From: Bettongia penicillata ogilbyi
Lineage: Eukaryota > Chordata > Mammalia > Diprotodontia > Potoroidae
Assembly: GCA_023548195.1 (NCBI GenBank)
Contig: JAJHZJ010000695.1
Coordinates: forward strand, 1,222,110-1,286,109
Direction of reading: 5' to 3'
DNA length: 64,000 bases
The position numbers were made by a program, and so were the translations under genes. Each line of letters opens with the position of its first letter. Position 1 is the stretch's first letter. The notes below the pieces were generated by a model. It made no database searches. It was not told the origin of the DNA and was given only the letters and a program-made list of their open reading frames with translations. Positions 43,800 through 56,559 of the stretch are shown piece by piece.

Positions 43800-46700
43800 A
43801 GATAAAATTTAAAAGAATGGAAATGGAAAAAGGCAAAAAATATGAGTAAAAAAACCCAACAACATAAAAGGAATCTGGCCATAGAAAGTTATTATGAAAG
43901 ACCAAGATAAACTCAGAAAAGAACAACAAAGTCACAAAGCCCAAAGAAAAAATAAGAAGTGGTCTCAAGGCCAGAAAGAAGTCATGAAATAGCTCAAAAA
44001 AGGAGCTCAAAAATAATATAAGAGAGGTCAAAAATAAGTTGGGGAAAGAGAGTGATGCAAGAGAATTGTGAAAAAAAGTCAATAGTTTGGAAAACTGTTC
44101 AAAAAGTAGAACTGGCTATATGGAAAAGGAGATGCAATAATCCACTGAAGACAACAACTGTTTCAAAAGTATAATTGATCAAATGGAAAAGAAAATAGAA
44201 AAGCTAATTGAGGAAAACAAGAACTTAAAAATTAGAGTCGGGCAAGTAGAAACTAATGACTCTACGAGACATCATGAAGTAAGCAAATTTAAAGGAATAA
44301 AAAAATATAAAATATCTTATGGGAAAAAAAAGTGACCTGGCAAATAGACCCAGGACAGACAATATCAGAATTATAATCAATCATATTCAAATGGAGGAAC
44401 TGGGCAGAAGCTTTCCAAAAAATTATCATGGAAAAAGTGCCCTGTTGTCCCGGAACCAGAGGAAAAAATAGGCATTGAAAGAATCCATTGATCGCCTCAG
44501 GGAAGAGATTTGAAAAGAACATTGTAGACAAATTTCAGAACTATCAGGTCAAGGAAAAAAATACCCGAAGTGGCCAGAAAGATGCTATTCAGATGTTGAG
44601 AGTCACAATCAGAATGACATAGGACTTGGCAGCTGCAACATTAAAGGACAGAAGATCATGGAACATTATATCCCAGAGGACAAAGAAGAAAGGACTACAA
44701 ACAAGAATCACTGACGTGGCAAAATTAAGTATGATACATCAAGGGGAAAAATGGTCATTCAATGAAAAATAGAAGAATTTCAGTACTTCATAAGGAGAAG
44801 ACTAGAATCAAATCAAAAATTTGATCTCCAATATCTAGACCCAAGAGAAACACAAATGGGCAAAAAAGGAAAAGAAAACACAAGGGATTCAACAGAGCTA
44901 AAACTGTTTACATTCCTACACAGGAAGATGATACTTGTAACTCTTAAAAATTGTATCACTAACAGTACAAATAGAAGGAATATACTCAGACAGAGGGTAT
45001 GAGTAGAAAGTGAATTTGAAGGAATGACATAAAAAAGTTAAGTGATGAGAAAGAGTAGTACAGTGGTTGCAGAAAAAAGTGAAGGGTAGAATGTGGTAAA
45101 TTACCCCCATGAAGAGGTGAAAAAGACATTGTAGTGGAGGGGAATTTGGTGGGGGAGGGCAATGGATATTGCTTGAGCCTTACTCTCATCAGTATTGGAT
45201 CAAAGAGGGAATATTATACACAAACATTTGAACATTGAAATCTCTCTTACCTGACAAGAAAGTAGCAGGGGAGGAGATTAAATAAATGGGTGTTGGGTAG
45301 GGACTGACAGAAGGGAGGGCCGATCAGGGAGGTGGTAAACAGAAGCAAAGCACAGATGAGAAGGGAAAGAGTGAAAGGAGAGGACAAACAGGAGGAAGAA
45401 TAGGATGGAGAAAAGTTGAATATGAATTGGATGAACTTTCATAAAATGGTAACAAATTACAGAGTATATCAGAAATGAGAGTCCTACAATATGTTGCTTA
45501 CAAGAAACACACCTGGAGCAGAGAGACACACATAGAATAAAGGTAAGGGGCCAGAGAAGATTCTATTATGCTTCAGCTGAAGTAAAAAGAAAAAAAAAAA
45601 AACAAGGGTAGCAATTCTGATCTTAGATAAAGGAAAATTAAAACTAGACCTAATTAAAAGAAAGGAAACTACACCTTGCTAAAAGGTACCAAAGATAATG
45701 AAACAAAATTAGAAGAACAAGAAAGAGTCTACTTGTCAGATCTATGGGAAGGAGAAGAATTCAATACCAAGCAACAGACAGAGAACATTACAAAATGTCA
45801 AATGAATATTTTTGATCATATTAAATTAAAAAGCTTGTGTAAAAACAAAACCAATGCAACCAATATTAGAAGGAAGGCAGAAAGCTGGGAAAGTATCTTT
45901 AAAACAAGTGTCTCTGATAAAGGTCTCGTTTCTCAAATACGGAGACAACTAAGTCAAATTTATGAAAATACAAGCTGTTTCGTAGTTGATCAATAGTCAA
46001 CCGACATGATTAGACAATTTTCAGATGAAATCAAGCTATCTATAAGCATATAAAGAAGAGCTCTAAATAGCTTTTGCTTAGAGAAATGTGAACTAAAACC
46101 ACTCTGAAATATCACCTCACATCAATCAGTTTGGATAATATGACAAAAAAGAAAAATGATAACTGTTGGAAAGTATGTAGGAAAATTGAAACACTAAGGC
46201 ATTGTTAGCGGAGTTGAAAATTGAGCCAACAATTCTGGAGAGCAATTTGGTACTATATCCAAAGGGCTATAAAACTGTGCATACTCTTTCATCCAGCAAT
46301 ACCATCACTACATCTATATCCCAAAGAGATCATAAAAAAGGGAAAAGGACCTATATGTGCAAAAATGTTTATAGCAATTCTATTTGTGGTGGAAAAATAT
46401 TGGAAACTGAGGGGATACTCATGTATTGTAAAATGGCTTAACAAGCTATGGTATATGAATGTAATGGAATACAAGAAGTGATGAACAGGCACATTTCAGA
46501 AAAAAAAATCTGGAAGGAATTACATGAACTGATCCTGAGTGAAATGAGCAGAAGCAGGGAAACATTGTAAACAGTAACAGCCACATTATGCAGTGGCCAG
46601 CTGTGACTGAAAATTCTTAGCAACACAATGACCCAAGACAAATATGAAAGACTCAGGAAGAAAAATGCTATCCATTTGCAGACAAAGAGCTGATGGAATC

Positions 46701-46975
46701 TGAATAGAGATTGAAACATTTTTTTAACTTAATTCTTTCTCATGTTTTTTGTCTTTTGATCTGTTTCATTTTCCACAACTGTGATGAATATGGAAATATA
46801 TATTTTGTATAATAGTATACATAAAATTTGTATCAAACTCCCTACCATTTTCAGAAGAGAAAAGGTCAAGGAGGAAAGAAGAAAACATTGGAACTCAAAA
46901 TCTTACAAAAATGAATGCCAAAAATGTTCTTGATATGTAATGGGGGAGAAATAAAATCCTATTTAATCTAATTTT
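43800..46975 (+). mobile_element. L1 with internal ORF2 deletion (F)
   Basis: ORF1 relic about 43,830-44,870, inter-ORF region, then the start of ORF2 endonuclease (QETHLEQRDTHRIKV, QRRFYYASAEVKR at about 45,497-45,585). The sequence jumps near 45,690-45,780 to the ORF2 C-terminal part (FDHIKLKSLCKNKTNATNI, SIFKTSVSDKGLVSQI at 45,808-45,946; PIWCKMF-type end at about 46,350) and a 3' UTR ending near 46,975. The reverse transcriptase is missing. Multiple stops. Confidence 0.82.
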
Positions 46976-47039
46976 TTTTTTAAAAGAAACACCTTTTGAA
47001 TCTAGGACCACATATACATGCCCTATCCTCTCCAATTTC

Positions 47040-48965
47040 TGCTATGATCAGCAACTCCTGTAGGCCAGTCCTAGTGCTTGTTTATGAGAAAGCTCACTTT
47101 TTGAGATTTTTGGGCAGCGTCCTTTAGTTCTTTGCGGTTAAAATGGAAGAGATGTCTACACGGGGGCAATAGGGAATATTCATCTAAGAACTTTGTGTCT
47201 AGTTCTGCCCCCATGGGAGACCTGTCCTCTTTGCTCCGGAGATTCACAACATACACTGAGTTCTGGTGCTGGCAGCGGGAGAAGAGGAGGAGGAATGCAT
47301 GGTCTGAGGAAAGATGCTGACCTACTTGGACTCTCCCAGTGGTTCACATTGCTCCTCCTCCCTATTTCCTAAATAATGGCCACTTCTCAAAGTGCACCAC
47401 CAATAGGGCAACACATTGACCTCCCACTAGATCCCTTTGTTTCCCAGTTCCTGGTCAGTATGAAAATATCACAAGACAACTAGGTGGTGCAGTAGATTAG
47501 GAAACCCTGAATTAAAATTCTTTCCCAGACCTTCCTGGCTGAATGACCTTGGACAAGTCACTTAGCCAGTCTCAGACTGAGTTGTCTCATCTGTAAAATG
47601 TAGATAATAATGGCCCTGCTTCACAGAATTGGTGTGAAGATAAAATTTGAAAATACATAAATTGCTTTGCAGAGCTCAAAGTCCTATATGGATGTCATCT
47701 GTGTAGATAGTGGACAGGGAAAGGAATAAAGTAGGAGGAACCTAAAGCAACTACCACATCATTTATTCTCATCACCACCCTCTGCTCCTGAGACTTTTCC
47801 ACCCAGTTATTGTCTCAGCTGTTCCAGCATTGCATCCTGCACTATTTGGAGACCAAGGAGCAGTGAGGGAAAAGGTTCATTTTAATTAAACAGACTGGGT
47901 TTACAAACATGAGAGGTTCATCTAGACTTTCACAACTCTTGCAGTAAGGAAGTTCATCCCAATTTCTAACTCAGTTTCTTCTGCTGTCACATAAATACAT
48001 GTTCTCAGTGGACACAGAGTAATTATTCATACTTTGTAACATAATTACTCCTCAAAGCTTTCAGGCCATAACAAGTCTTCCATAACTTCTTCTGTAGTTA
48101 ATTCTAGTTGTTTACTCACTCCCCCAAACACAAGAGTTTCTTTGTGTCACTGGTTGATGGTGTTCAGAGCTCAGACTTAATCACTGTATGTGTGTAATGT
48201 AGGTGTATATTATGGAAGGAGTGATTCTCATTAGCCTTGGTGGCCCTAGTAGAGAGAAGGGGAGACAGAAGAGGGTTGTTGTGAGAATCAAATAATGTAA
48301 CATGCTTTAATCTAAAAAATGCTATATAAATATTAGCTATGATGATGATGATGGTTATGAGTTACTATAAGAATTGAAAGAAAGGGACATGTCAGGTTGG
48401 TTGGGCAAGGACATGAGGTAGGAATCTGGCTATGTGAGGTGTTGGATGGGGAAGGGATGACCAAGCCTTCCAAAATTGCCTTATTTACTTTTAAGTCCCA
48501 TGGCCTCCATTCACACACCTCTAAGGTGACTGGGACTAGATGCTCTCTAAGATGCCATGAAATTTCAGTGAAATATGAGGTTTTCAGAATCACAAGATTT
48601 CCAGTTTGGAAGGGGCCTTAGAAGTCATATATATCAACCTGTAATTGAGCACAAATAGCCTGCATAGTGTTCCTCATAAGTGGTTAATTTTCCTCAGTTT
48701 GAAATCTGGGAGGGAGAATTCATTAATCTCTAACATAGATCATGCCTTTTTTGGGGGTAGGAGGTGGGGAAAGAAAGCTCTAAGAATTAGGTGGAGCAAA
48801 AAATCTTTTTTTCTTTTTTTTTGCTGCATTTCCATCTGTTGTTCTCTCTCTACCCTTTTGGGCTAAGCAGGACAAACCTAATCCTTCTTTTGGTCTTTCA
48901 TATACCTAAGGACAGCTATCTTGTTCTTCCAAGTCTTGGAACATGCCAGTTTGCTCAACAAATCT
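47040..48965 (+). repeat. Right copy of the roughly 2-kb direct duplication
   Basis: Partner of 40,920-43,050. It is interrupted by no triplet array, and its CR1/L3 sequence continues beyond the duplicated part to about 49,165 (cataaaatgtggtgcccagatgga). Confidence 0.85.
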
Positions 48966-49170
48966 TTCTATGACTCAAGTCCCCTTGTCAAAATGGCCAT
49001 GCTCTACTCCACAGCTTAACCATATACTTCATAAAATGTGGTGCCCAGATGGAACTAAACACTTCACATGCTGTCAAACCAGAAAAGAGAACAACTGTTC
49101 TTCAAGTAATGCCCTCTATTCTTTAGAGATGATGCCTTGGAAGCTCTTCTCCACCCCCTAGTGGTCAAGG
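48966..49170 (+). mobile_element. CR1/L3 LINE 3' continuation
   Basis: The cataaaatgtggtgcccagatggaacta block is characteristic of CR1/L3 3' ends. It continues the CR1 stretch of the duplicate. Confidence 0.6.
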
Positions 49171-49639
49171 CCTGCCACTGAGTCATGAAGTTTCAGGTCT
49201 GTAACTATTCAAGTCCAAGGTTTATAATTGTTCAGGGGGATTAAGTGTTCTCATCTCCCATTTATAAGATAATTATATCACATTATCTACTAACATGAAT
49301 ACTTTTGGGAAAATTTGAGCCTTACTAAAATTAGCATACTTTTAAATGAATTTTAAATTATGGAATCAAAAAATTTCATACATAGAATTTATTCATAAAA
49401 TTATTCTTTATGTTTTTCATGGTTTTTTTTGTTGTTGTTGGATTCCAGGTTCACACTTTTAAAGTAAAAAAAAAAAAGGAAATGAAAAACTAAGCCTCGC
49501 TACAGGTCTTTATCCCAGAAAAGGAAAGCCTTTCAGGGAGTGGGTGGGAGTTCTGAAAGCTCTCTGTATGTATTTAAAGCAGAGAACCATGTCCAAGAGA
49601 ATACCAGGCACTTCACAGACCTGCAAAAGGGTTACAGTC

Positions 49640-50046
49640 ACAGCCCTGGATTAAGAGTGATTGTCAATAGCAACTGTTGCTGTTTCCCTCCCAGCCTGTT
49701 GTCTTTCTTTTCTTTTCTTTTCTTTTCTTTGCCTCATTAAAGGGCCATGCCCTGGCTGCTTCTTCAACACGCCTTTTCAATGAATGGTCCTTACCTCACC
49801 CTAAGTGAGTCCCTGCAAAGACATTGGCCTAAGGGACCAAGGTCTCCCAGTGCATCCTGGGCCATGTTCAGTCATCCTCATGAATATCTGCTCACTGGAT
49901 CCAGATGGCTCTGGAGGAGAGGTGAGGCTGGTGACCTGCACAGCCCTCCCTCACTCAGAACAAAGTCAAGTGCAAGTCGGGTCATCATTTGTCTGATGGC
50001 ATGGTCTTCTTCAGCAACGAAGGACAAATACAATGACAACAACAAA
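49640..50046 (+). repeat. Composite SINE / RTE-type tail
   Basis: First part is related to 45-210. Second part (49,870-50,046) is the reverse complement of the tail of the SINE at 2,453-2,766: cactggatccagatggctctggagg, gaggctggtgacctg, agtgcaagtcgggtcatc, gcatggtcttcttcagcaacgaagg. Confidence 0.75.
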
Positions 50047-50761
50047 ACAGAGCACATACTATCACATGTGGGCTTGAAGGACCCATTTCTAATCAAGAAT
50101 GACTTAATGGCTGGTGCCAGTGGGTGACAAATGAGTCCTTGGCCGGGGCACTCATGAGTCTTGGGTTTCTGAGCAGGAGAACTGAGTATATATAACAAAA
50201 CAGTAATCTGTCCTCTCCACTGGCCTTTTTGCTTCTTTTCCTTCTGGGTGGTAAGTGCGGAAAAATTGTTTTAAGGTACTGAATGATAGACTCCTAACCA
50301 GTTAGTATGTGTCTCTTCATTTTTCTGGGGCTCACTGTTTTTTGTTCTACTATATAATGCAAAAGAGTTTCCCTAGATTGTCTTAAAGGTTCATTTTTTG
50401 TTCTAATACTATGTCATCGAGTTTTGGATAAGATAACTAGCACAGTTCCTGGCACATAGTAGGTAATTAATAATTGTGCATTCACTATATCTCATCACTC
50501 ACACTAATGGTCAGGCAGAAAGTAGACTTTAATGCATTGCTATTGCCCCCTGGTGGTAAATGTGGGAGTTTTATTTCTCTCATCTTTACAAAGGAATGGA
50601 GCTGGTATAAAGAAGGCTTGAAGTTGTTTATTGTAAAGTGGGAAGGAACGCAGAAAAGAAGTGTTTATAAGTCTGAGAGAGAGGTGATGATTGCTGAGAC
50701 AAAATCCCAAAAGGAAGCTAGAAACCATAATAGTAATTTATAGAGTTTTAAGTTTACAATT

Positions 50762-51225
50762 TAGGGCAGCCTAGGTGGTTTAGTGGATAGAGCTTAGATA
50801 GGGTTTGGAGACAAGTTCATATGCAGCCTCAGATACTTACTAGCTGTGTGACTCTAGACAAGTCACTTACTATATTTTCCTCAACTTCCTTGTACATAAA
50901 ATGAGCTTAAGATGGAAATGGCAAACCACTCCTATATTTTTGCCAAGAAAATCACAAAGGGGGTCATGAGAGTCAGACATGACTGGACAACAGTGGTATC
51001 AATTCAATGAGATAAAGAATTCAAGGTCTTTATAAATCATCTTGCATTCATAATCTCATTGGATCCTCTCACTAATCCTGTAAGTACTACAGGTGTTATT
51101 ATTCTCCTTTCACAGGTGCGGAAACCAAGGAACACAGAGATTAATTTCTGGCATGGAGTCGTAACTAGTAGGTATCTGAGGTGGGATTAAAATCTAGGTC
51201 CTCTACATGTATTTCTAATTTTGAG
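50762..51225. repeat. MAR1-like SINE (+, 50,762-50,995) and antisense MIR (51,030-51,225)
   Basis: First: agggcagcctaggtggtttag head, tagctgtgtgactctagac, aaatggcaaaccactcc, cacaaagggggtcatgag. Second: atctcattggatcctctcac, ggaaaccaaggaacacagag, cgtaactagtaggtatctgag. Confidence 0.82.
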
Positions 51226-51599
51226 AAATACCTGTTCATATCCTTGGGGATAAAATGAAATAACATGTGGAAGGCACTTTGCAAACCTTAAAATACTATA
51301 TCAACTTTTGCCGTCTTTTTGTGGTTGTTAATATGTTGGGGGAATGGTTCTTATTATATAGAAATAAGGAAGGAACCTGAAATTTCATGATATAGGGTAG
51401 AATGAGTAAGGTAATCCCTCTATCAATGAAAGGTGCCACCTTCCCTTGAAAATTAGAAGCTAAGAGACTTGCCAAGGACATTGAGAGATTCATCATACTC
51501 ATCATCATCAAACAAGCAGTTATTAAAATGTACAGCCAGTATGTATCAGGAGCAGATCTTCCTAACTCTGAGGCCAGATTTTGGTTCATTATGCCATGG

Positions 51600-52700
51600 T
51601 TCTCTCTATTCTTATATCTTAGGATCAATTCTCTATTTATCTTGCATGTCAGATATTTTGTCAGAGACATTTACTGGAAAGGTATTTTTTTTTCTCACTT
51701 AAATATTTGCTTTCCAACGCTAACTGCTTTGATTCCACTTGTGAAAAGTTTTTTCTTTGTATTTTCATTATCAAGATTGTCTATTTTATTTCCTATTACC
51801 TTCTCTCCCTTTTTTGGTATTGATAGGCTCCTTTTCTATCTCTTACTTTCATGATATCCTTTGAGATTCTTGAATTTAAAGATTAATTTTGTTATGATTT
51901 TACGTAGTTCTCTAAAGAAATTCTTTGATAGTCTTGTAAGATGATTTTTATTTCCTTTTGTTAAACTTTATTATTTAGGGTTTATGGCTACTTTTCTAGT
52001 TAGGAGAGCTGGTTGAGCTGGCTGAAACCAGTCCCATGGAATTTTAAAATTTAGTCAAGGTCTCAAACATGTCTGAGATAAAAAAGCCAAAAAAGAATAA
52101 ACGTCTCCTAACATAATTTGATTTGCTTTACTTGTGAAATAATCTCAAGTGTCTCAAACTTACCTCCCTTCTCAATGAGCCCATTATAAAATCTCTAACT
52201 CTGGTTTAATCTGTAATGATTTAGTTTGCCTATGAAGTCTGTTTAACTAAGTTTGCTTATATTGATAATTATGAAAATGATTCTCTTTAAGCCTTAAAAA
52301 AATCTTTAAATAGTCTGAGGGTGTGTGGGCTTACTGTATGATCAAAAAGTATTTTTCTGTCTCTTTGACATGATTGAAAATATGCAAAGTTTGTTAGAAC
52401 CTTCATTGTGGTTGAGTTTTTTTTTTTGAACTCTGAACCTGGGATTAAGCAAAATGAAAACTAGATTTGACTTCTAGAGTCTCTGAATTGATAGTGTTAT
52501 TCAGAAATAGTTACTTGTCACTAATTACTCATGAATTTAAAGGAATCATCCCCCATTATTGTTGTTTGCTTAATAGGACATTAAATCAATAAATTGATGA
52601 AAGAATTTTTTAAAAAAATAATCTTTATTATATTAAAATGGCCCAGTCATGAGCAATTAATTTCTTGCCTTTTTTTACTTTCTTTAATTATGTAAAGAGT
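51600..52700 (-). mobile_element. L1 ORF2 relic, antisense, highly degraded
   Basis: 51,650-51,800 corresponds to the ORF2 segment equivalent to 62,150-62,320 (tctattttatttcctattacc). 52,630-52,680 (attatattaaaatggccca, tgagcaattaatttcttgcc) corresponds to 62,870-62,920. Intervening sequence is too diverged to assign, so more than one copy is possible. Confidence 0.6.
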
Positions 52701-52799
52701 ATTTTGTAAGAGTATTCATTGAGGTACTGTGTATCTCCCGATAGCAGGATTCTCAGATATTTTAATAACTTTTTTTGATTACATATGAATAAAATTTTT

Positions 52800-53615
52800 A
52801 ATTTTTTGTTTTTTTTTAATTTTTAGTTCCAAATTTTCTCCCTTCCTCTCTCCCTCCCTTAACACCACCTTCCCTAATAAGCAACCAAATTGATATAGAT
52901 TTTATATGTGCAATCATGTAAATATATATTTCCATATCAGTCATGTTATGAACGAAGAAGCATACCAAAAGACACACACACACACACATACACACACACA
53001 CACACAAAGTGAAAATAGTATAGTTTGATCTGTGTTCAGACACCATTAGTTATTTCTGGGGATGTGGGTAGCATTTTTAACATTAAGTTCTTTGGAATTG
53101 TCTTGGATCATTGTATTGCTGAGAAGCTAAGTCTATCATCACTTAATGCTCCTGTTCCTGTGTACAATCTTTTCTGGTTCTTCACTTTGCATCAGTTCAT
53201 GTAAGTCTTTGCACTTTTTTTTTTCTGAACTCTGCCTACTCATCATTTCATATAATACAATTGGGTTTCATTCAATTCATTTATCCCAACTTGTTCAGCA
53301 ATTCCCCAATTAATGGACATCACCTTGATTTACTTGATTTCTTTCTTATCACAAAAAGAGGTGCTATAAATATTTTTTGTACAAATAATCCTTTTCCTTA
53401 TTTCCTTTGGATCTCTTTGGGATACAGATTTAGTAGTGATATTGTTGGGTATGCATTTTGATTGCCTTTTGGGGATAGTTCCAAATTGCTCTCCAGAATC
53501 ATTGGATTAGTTATCAGTTCACAACTCTACCACCAGTGAAGTAGTGTCCCTGTTTTCTCACATCCTGTCCAATATTTATCATTTTTCTTTTCTGTCATAC
53601 TAGCCAATCTGCTTA
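52800..53615 (-). mobile_element. L1 3' end, antisense (ORF2 C-terminus and 3' UTR)
   Basis: From right to left it encodes the ORF2 C-terminal region (antisense blocks cagcaattccccaattaatgg, ctctttgggatacag, gttccaaattgctctccagaa, parallel to 61,665-61,870), then the 3' UTR down to about 52,800. A (CA)n run interrupts it at 52,972-53,008. Confidence 0.8.
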
Positions 53616-53751
53616 GTTGGTTGATTTTCATCATTCTCAAAAAGGACAAAAATTATATCACTGCGTTGTAATCGAGGTACGGTGTGTCCAACTGTGTCTC
53701 ATTATATTCTAATTTATTCTATATATCAACTATATACATATTCTAAATTAT

Positions 53752-53752
53752 C

Positions 53753-53795
<43 letters not shown>
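53752..53795. repeat. (TA)n microsatellite
   Basis: Uninterrupted tatata run. An open frame of isoleucine/tyrosine repeats over it is spurious. A smaller (AC)n lies at 54,295-54,316. Confidence 0.97.
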
Positions 53796-53797
<2 letters not shown>

Positions 53798-53799
53798 GT

Positions 53800-55600
53800 G
53801 GGTATCTATATTTATATGCCTATCATTAGCCCACCATTCTCAAAAATTCATCAGAACAAAAACTAAACTGAAAAAAATAATCACTAAACACACTTAACTA
53901 TGCACCACCAATACCCCAAGAAAGACAAAGAAAGATGGATAGATCCCATAGGTCCCAGAATATTTATAACAGAACTTTGTGGAGGTAGAAAAAACATGAA
54001 AATAAAATGGATAAACATCACTTGATGAATAAATAAATAGACTGATGAATGTACTAGATTATAACTGCAGTGAAGAATGTAAAGAATTCAGAGAAACTTA
54101 GGAAGACTTTACAAAAAGATGCAGAAAAATATAAGTAGATTTCAGTGAATAATCATACAATTGCTATTATAACAATGAAATAAAAATATCAAATTCTGAC
54201 CAATATCATTAGCAATCTTGAGTCCAAAGGTAGATAGAATATACCTCTAACATCCAATCAATGAGGTAAGTGATGGATAAAAGCATACATTCATACACAC
54301 ACACACACACACACATATAAAGAGAAATGACGTCAGTTTAAAAAATGTTTTTGTTTTTTTAAATAAGAAAAGGTATAATTTCAAATATGAAAATCAACTT
54401 TTCTAAGACATATAGATATATTTCTAAATGCAAATTTGGAGTGTATGTTATACCTGGTATCAAATCGGTTCATTCGTTCTTACTTTTTGCAGTAAATGAT
54501 CTCGTTATTCTCAGTATTTTTCACATAAACATTGAAAGACTTTTTGAAACCTTAACCCAACTATGCCTTTCCTCCCATATTATCCTTCCATAATTGCCTA
54601 GTAAACAAATGAAAGATTTCAGTGATGGTAGCATTATAGTTAATAGAGTGGAAAGAGATCACAGAGGCCATTCATTTAGCTCAACACCCTTATTTTACCC
54701 ATGAAGGCACTGAGGATTACAGAGGCCAAGAAGCCTAGAACACACAGATACTGAGTGTTTTTACCAAGGTCCTCTGACATCACAGTCACTGCTCTTTCTC
54801 ATACTGAATGCTTATATGAATGGACTGGGACCTAGGTCAGAGGCTAGGGAGCTGCATCATCCTTTTAGCTTCAAAAACCAAGAGATGAGATATTTGTCCC
54901 AGGAGAGAGGCACTTCTGCTGGAGCCCAGGGGTTAATGAGATCCTACATAAATCCTCTCTTCCTGCCATCTGGACCATGAGCAGGAATAAGGAAAATAAC
55001 CTCCAGGCTCTGATATTGGAAAAAGCAGAGAGTAGGAGCATATTGGGTGAGTTAATCAGTGTGATACTGGGGAACACAGATGAAAAGAGAGATCCTGGAG
55101 TAGGAACAGAAATGACTCATAGGTGGAAAGTAGCCTCGACTGAGGCTGACATCTAAGTTGTTTCCACATATTTCAGACACGCTGGAAATAATAAGGATAT
55201 GTTTCCTGAAGCTGAATTCCATCTTTCTAGCTGCCATCCTGCCCCCTAACCCTATCCAGCATCTCAGCAAAATCATCAGTGCTACCAGGACTTCTCTTAA
55301 TAGCTCTTCTAGCTGAGACCTTTTATTTTTCACATTCTGTCTGATTTCCAGAAAGAAAATTTGAGGCTAGATATCATTGCATTCTTGACTGCATAAAAAC
55401 AAATACCCTGGATCAGTCAACTGGTAGGATCACCTCTTTCTCCTAAGAATTTTTTTTCCTAATTTAATTGTTTAATTATATCATCAAGAAATCTTTCAGG
55501 TAGAGTTTTTTTGTGCTCTTATAAAATTGCATTCAAAAGATTCTTTTAAATTGGGGGAATGAAGATTTTCCTTGATCTTACTTAAAAAGAACATTCTACA
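53800..55600. other. 5' flank of the second OR gene; antisense MIR at 54,640-54,830
   Basis: The MIR scrap shows ttattttacccatgaaggcactgagg and agaacacacagatactg. 54,870-55,330 looks low in repeats and may hold a noncoding first exon or promoter of the receptor, but nothing specific is visible. Confidence 0.45.
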
Positions 55601-55603
55601 CTC

Positions 55604-56548
55604 ATGTCTACTCAACCTGGGTACAACTTCAGCACCTCCACCTTCCTGCTCACAGGCTTTCCTGGTCTGGAACAATCATATGTGTGGATTGCTATCCCCT
55701 TCTCCTCCATCTATGCCATGGTTCTCCTTGGGAATTGCCTGATACTCCATGTGATCAGGACTGAACAGAGTCTGCATGAGCCCATGTTCTATTTCCTAGC
55801 CATGCTGGCCCTCACTGATCTGTGCATGGGGCTGTCCACTGTGCACACAGTGTTGGGGATCCTGTGGGGGCTCAGCAGTGACATCAGTTTGGATGTCTGT
55901 ATTGGGCAGTCTTTCTTCATTCATGGTCTGTCCTTTATGGAATCTTCTGTCCTCCTTGCCATGTCCTTTGACCGTTACATTGCAATCTGCAACCCACTGC
56001 GCTACTCCTCTATCTTAACCAATGCCAGGATAATTAAGATTGGAGTAGTCATTCTTATTAGAAGTTTCCTTTTCATCACTCCTGTCATCATCCGCCTTAA
56101 GTTCTTTCACTATTGCCGACCCCATGTCCTGTCTCACTCCTTCTGTCTACACCAGGACCTGCTCCGCCTGACCTGCTCTGACATCAGTTTCAACAGTTTG
56201 TATGCACTGGGGCTCGTGATTTGTACCCTAATGCTAGACTCTGTCCTTATCCTTGTCTCTTATGCTCTAATTCTGAAATCTGTCTTGGCTATTGCATCTC
56301 GGGATGAAAGATTCAAATCTTTCCAGACTTGTGTCTCTCACATCTGTGCTGTGCTAGTCTTTTACATTCCCGTCATTAGCCTAACTATGGTACACCGTTT
56401 TGGCAAGCATCTCTCTCCTATAGTGCATGTCCTTATGGGTAATATTTATATTATTTTTCCTCCCTTGATGAACCCAGTTATCTACAGTGTCAAGACCCAG
56501 CAGATCCGAAGTAGGATACAGAGGTTCTTGTCATGGCAAAGGTACTGA
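55604..56548 (+). CDS. OR51V1: Class I odorant receptor, OR51V1-like, intact single exon
   Basis: A 314-residue odorant receptor, membrane protein of olfactory sensory neurons coupling to Golf. An NFS glycosylation site lies at 8-10. Motifs: LLTGFPGLE (15-23), LLGNCLILHVIRTE (41-54), FYFLAMLALTDLCMGLSTV (62-80), HGLSFMESSVLLAMSFDRYIAI (TM3, 107-128), SHSFCLHQDLLRL (177-189), FQTCVSHICAVLVFYIP (240-256), MVHRFGKHLSP (262-272) and PPLMNPVIYSVKTQQI (286-301). These stretches closely resemble human OR51V1 as I remember it, notably SFDRYIAI where most ORs have MAYDRYVAI, and the LTMVHRFGKHLSP loop. It is in the same orientation as HBB and downstream of it, the OR51V1 position and orientation in placental mammals. 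The chosen ATG gives the usual length. Orthology is inferred; no inactivating change. Confidence 0.9.
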   Translation: MSTQPGYNFSTSTFLLTGFPGLEQSYVWIAIPFSSIYAMVLLGNCLILHVIRTEQSLHEPMFYFLAMLALTDLCMGLSTVHTVLGILWGLSSDISLDVCIGQSFFIHGLSFMESSVLLAMSFDRYIAICNPLRYSSILTNARIIKIGVVILIRSFLFITPVIIRLKFFHYCRPHVLSHSFCLHQDLLRLTCSDISFNSLYALGLVICTLMLDSVLILVSYALILKSVLAIASRDERFKSFQTCVSHICAVLVFYIPVISLTMVHRFGKHLSPIVHVLMGNIYIIFPPLMNPVIYSVKTQQIRSRIQRFLSWQRY

Positions 56549-56559
56549 GGGACTCCAGT

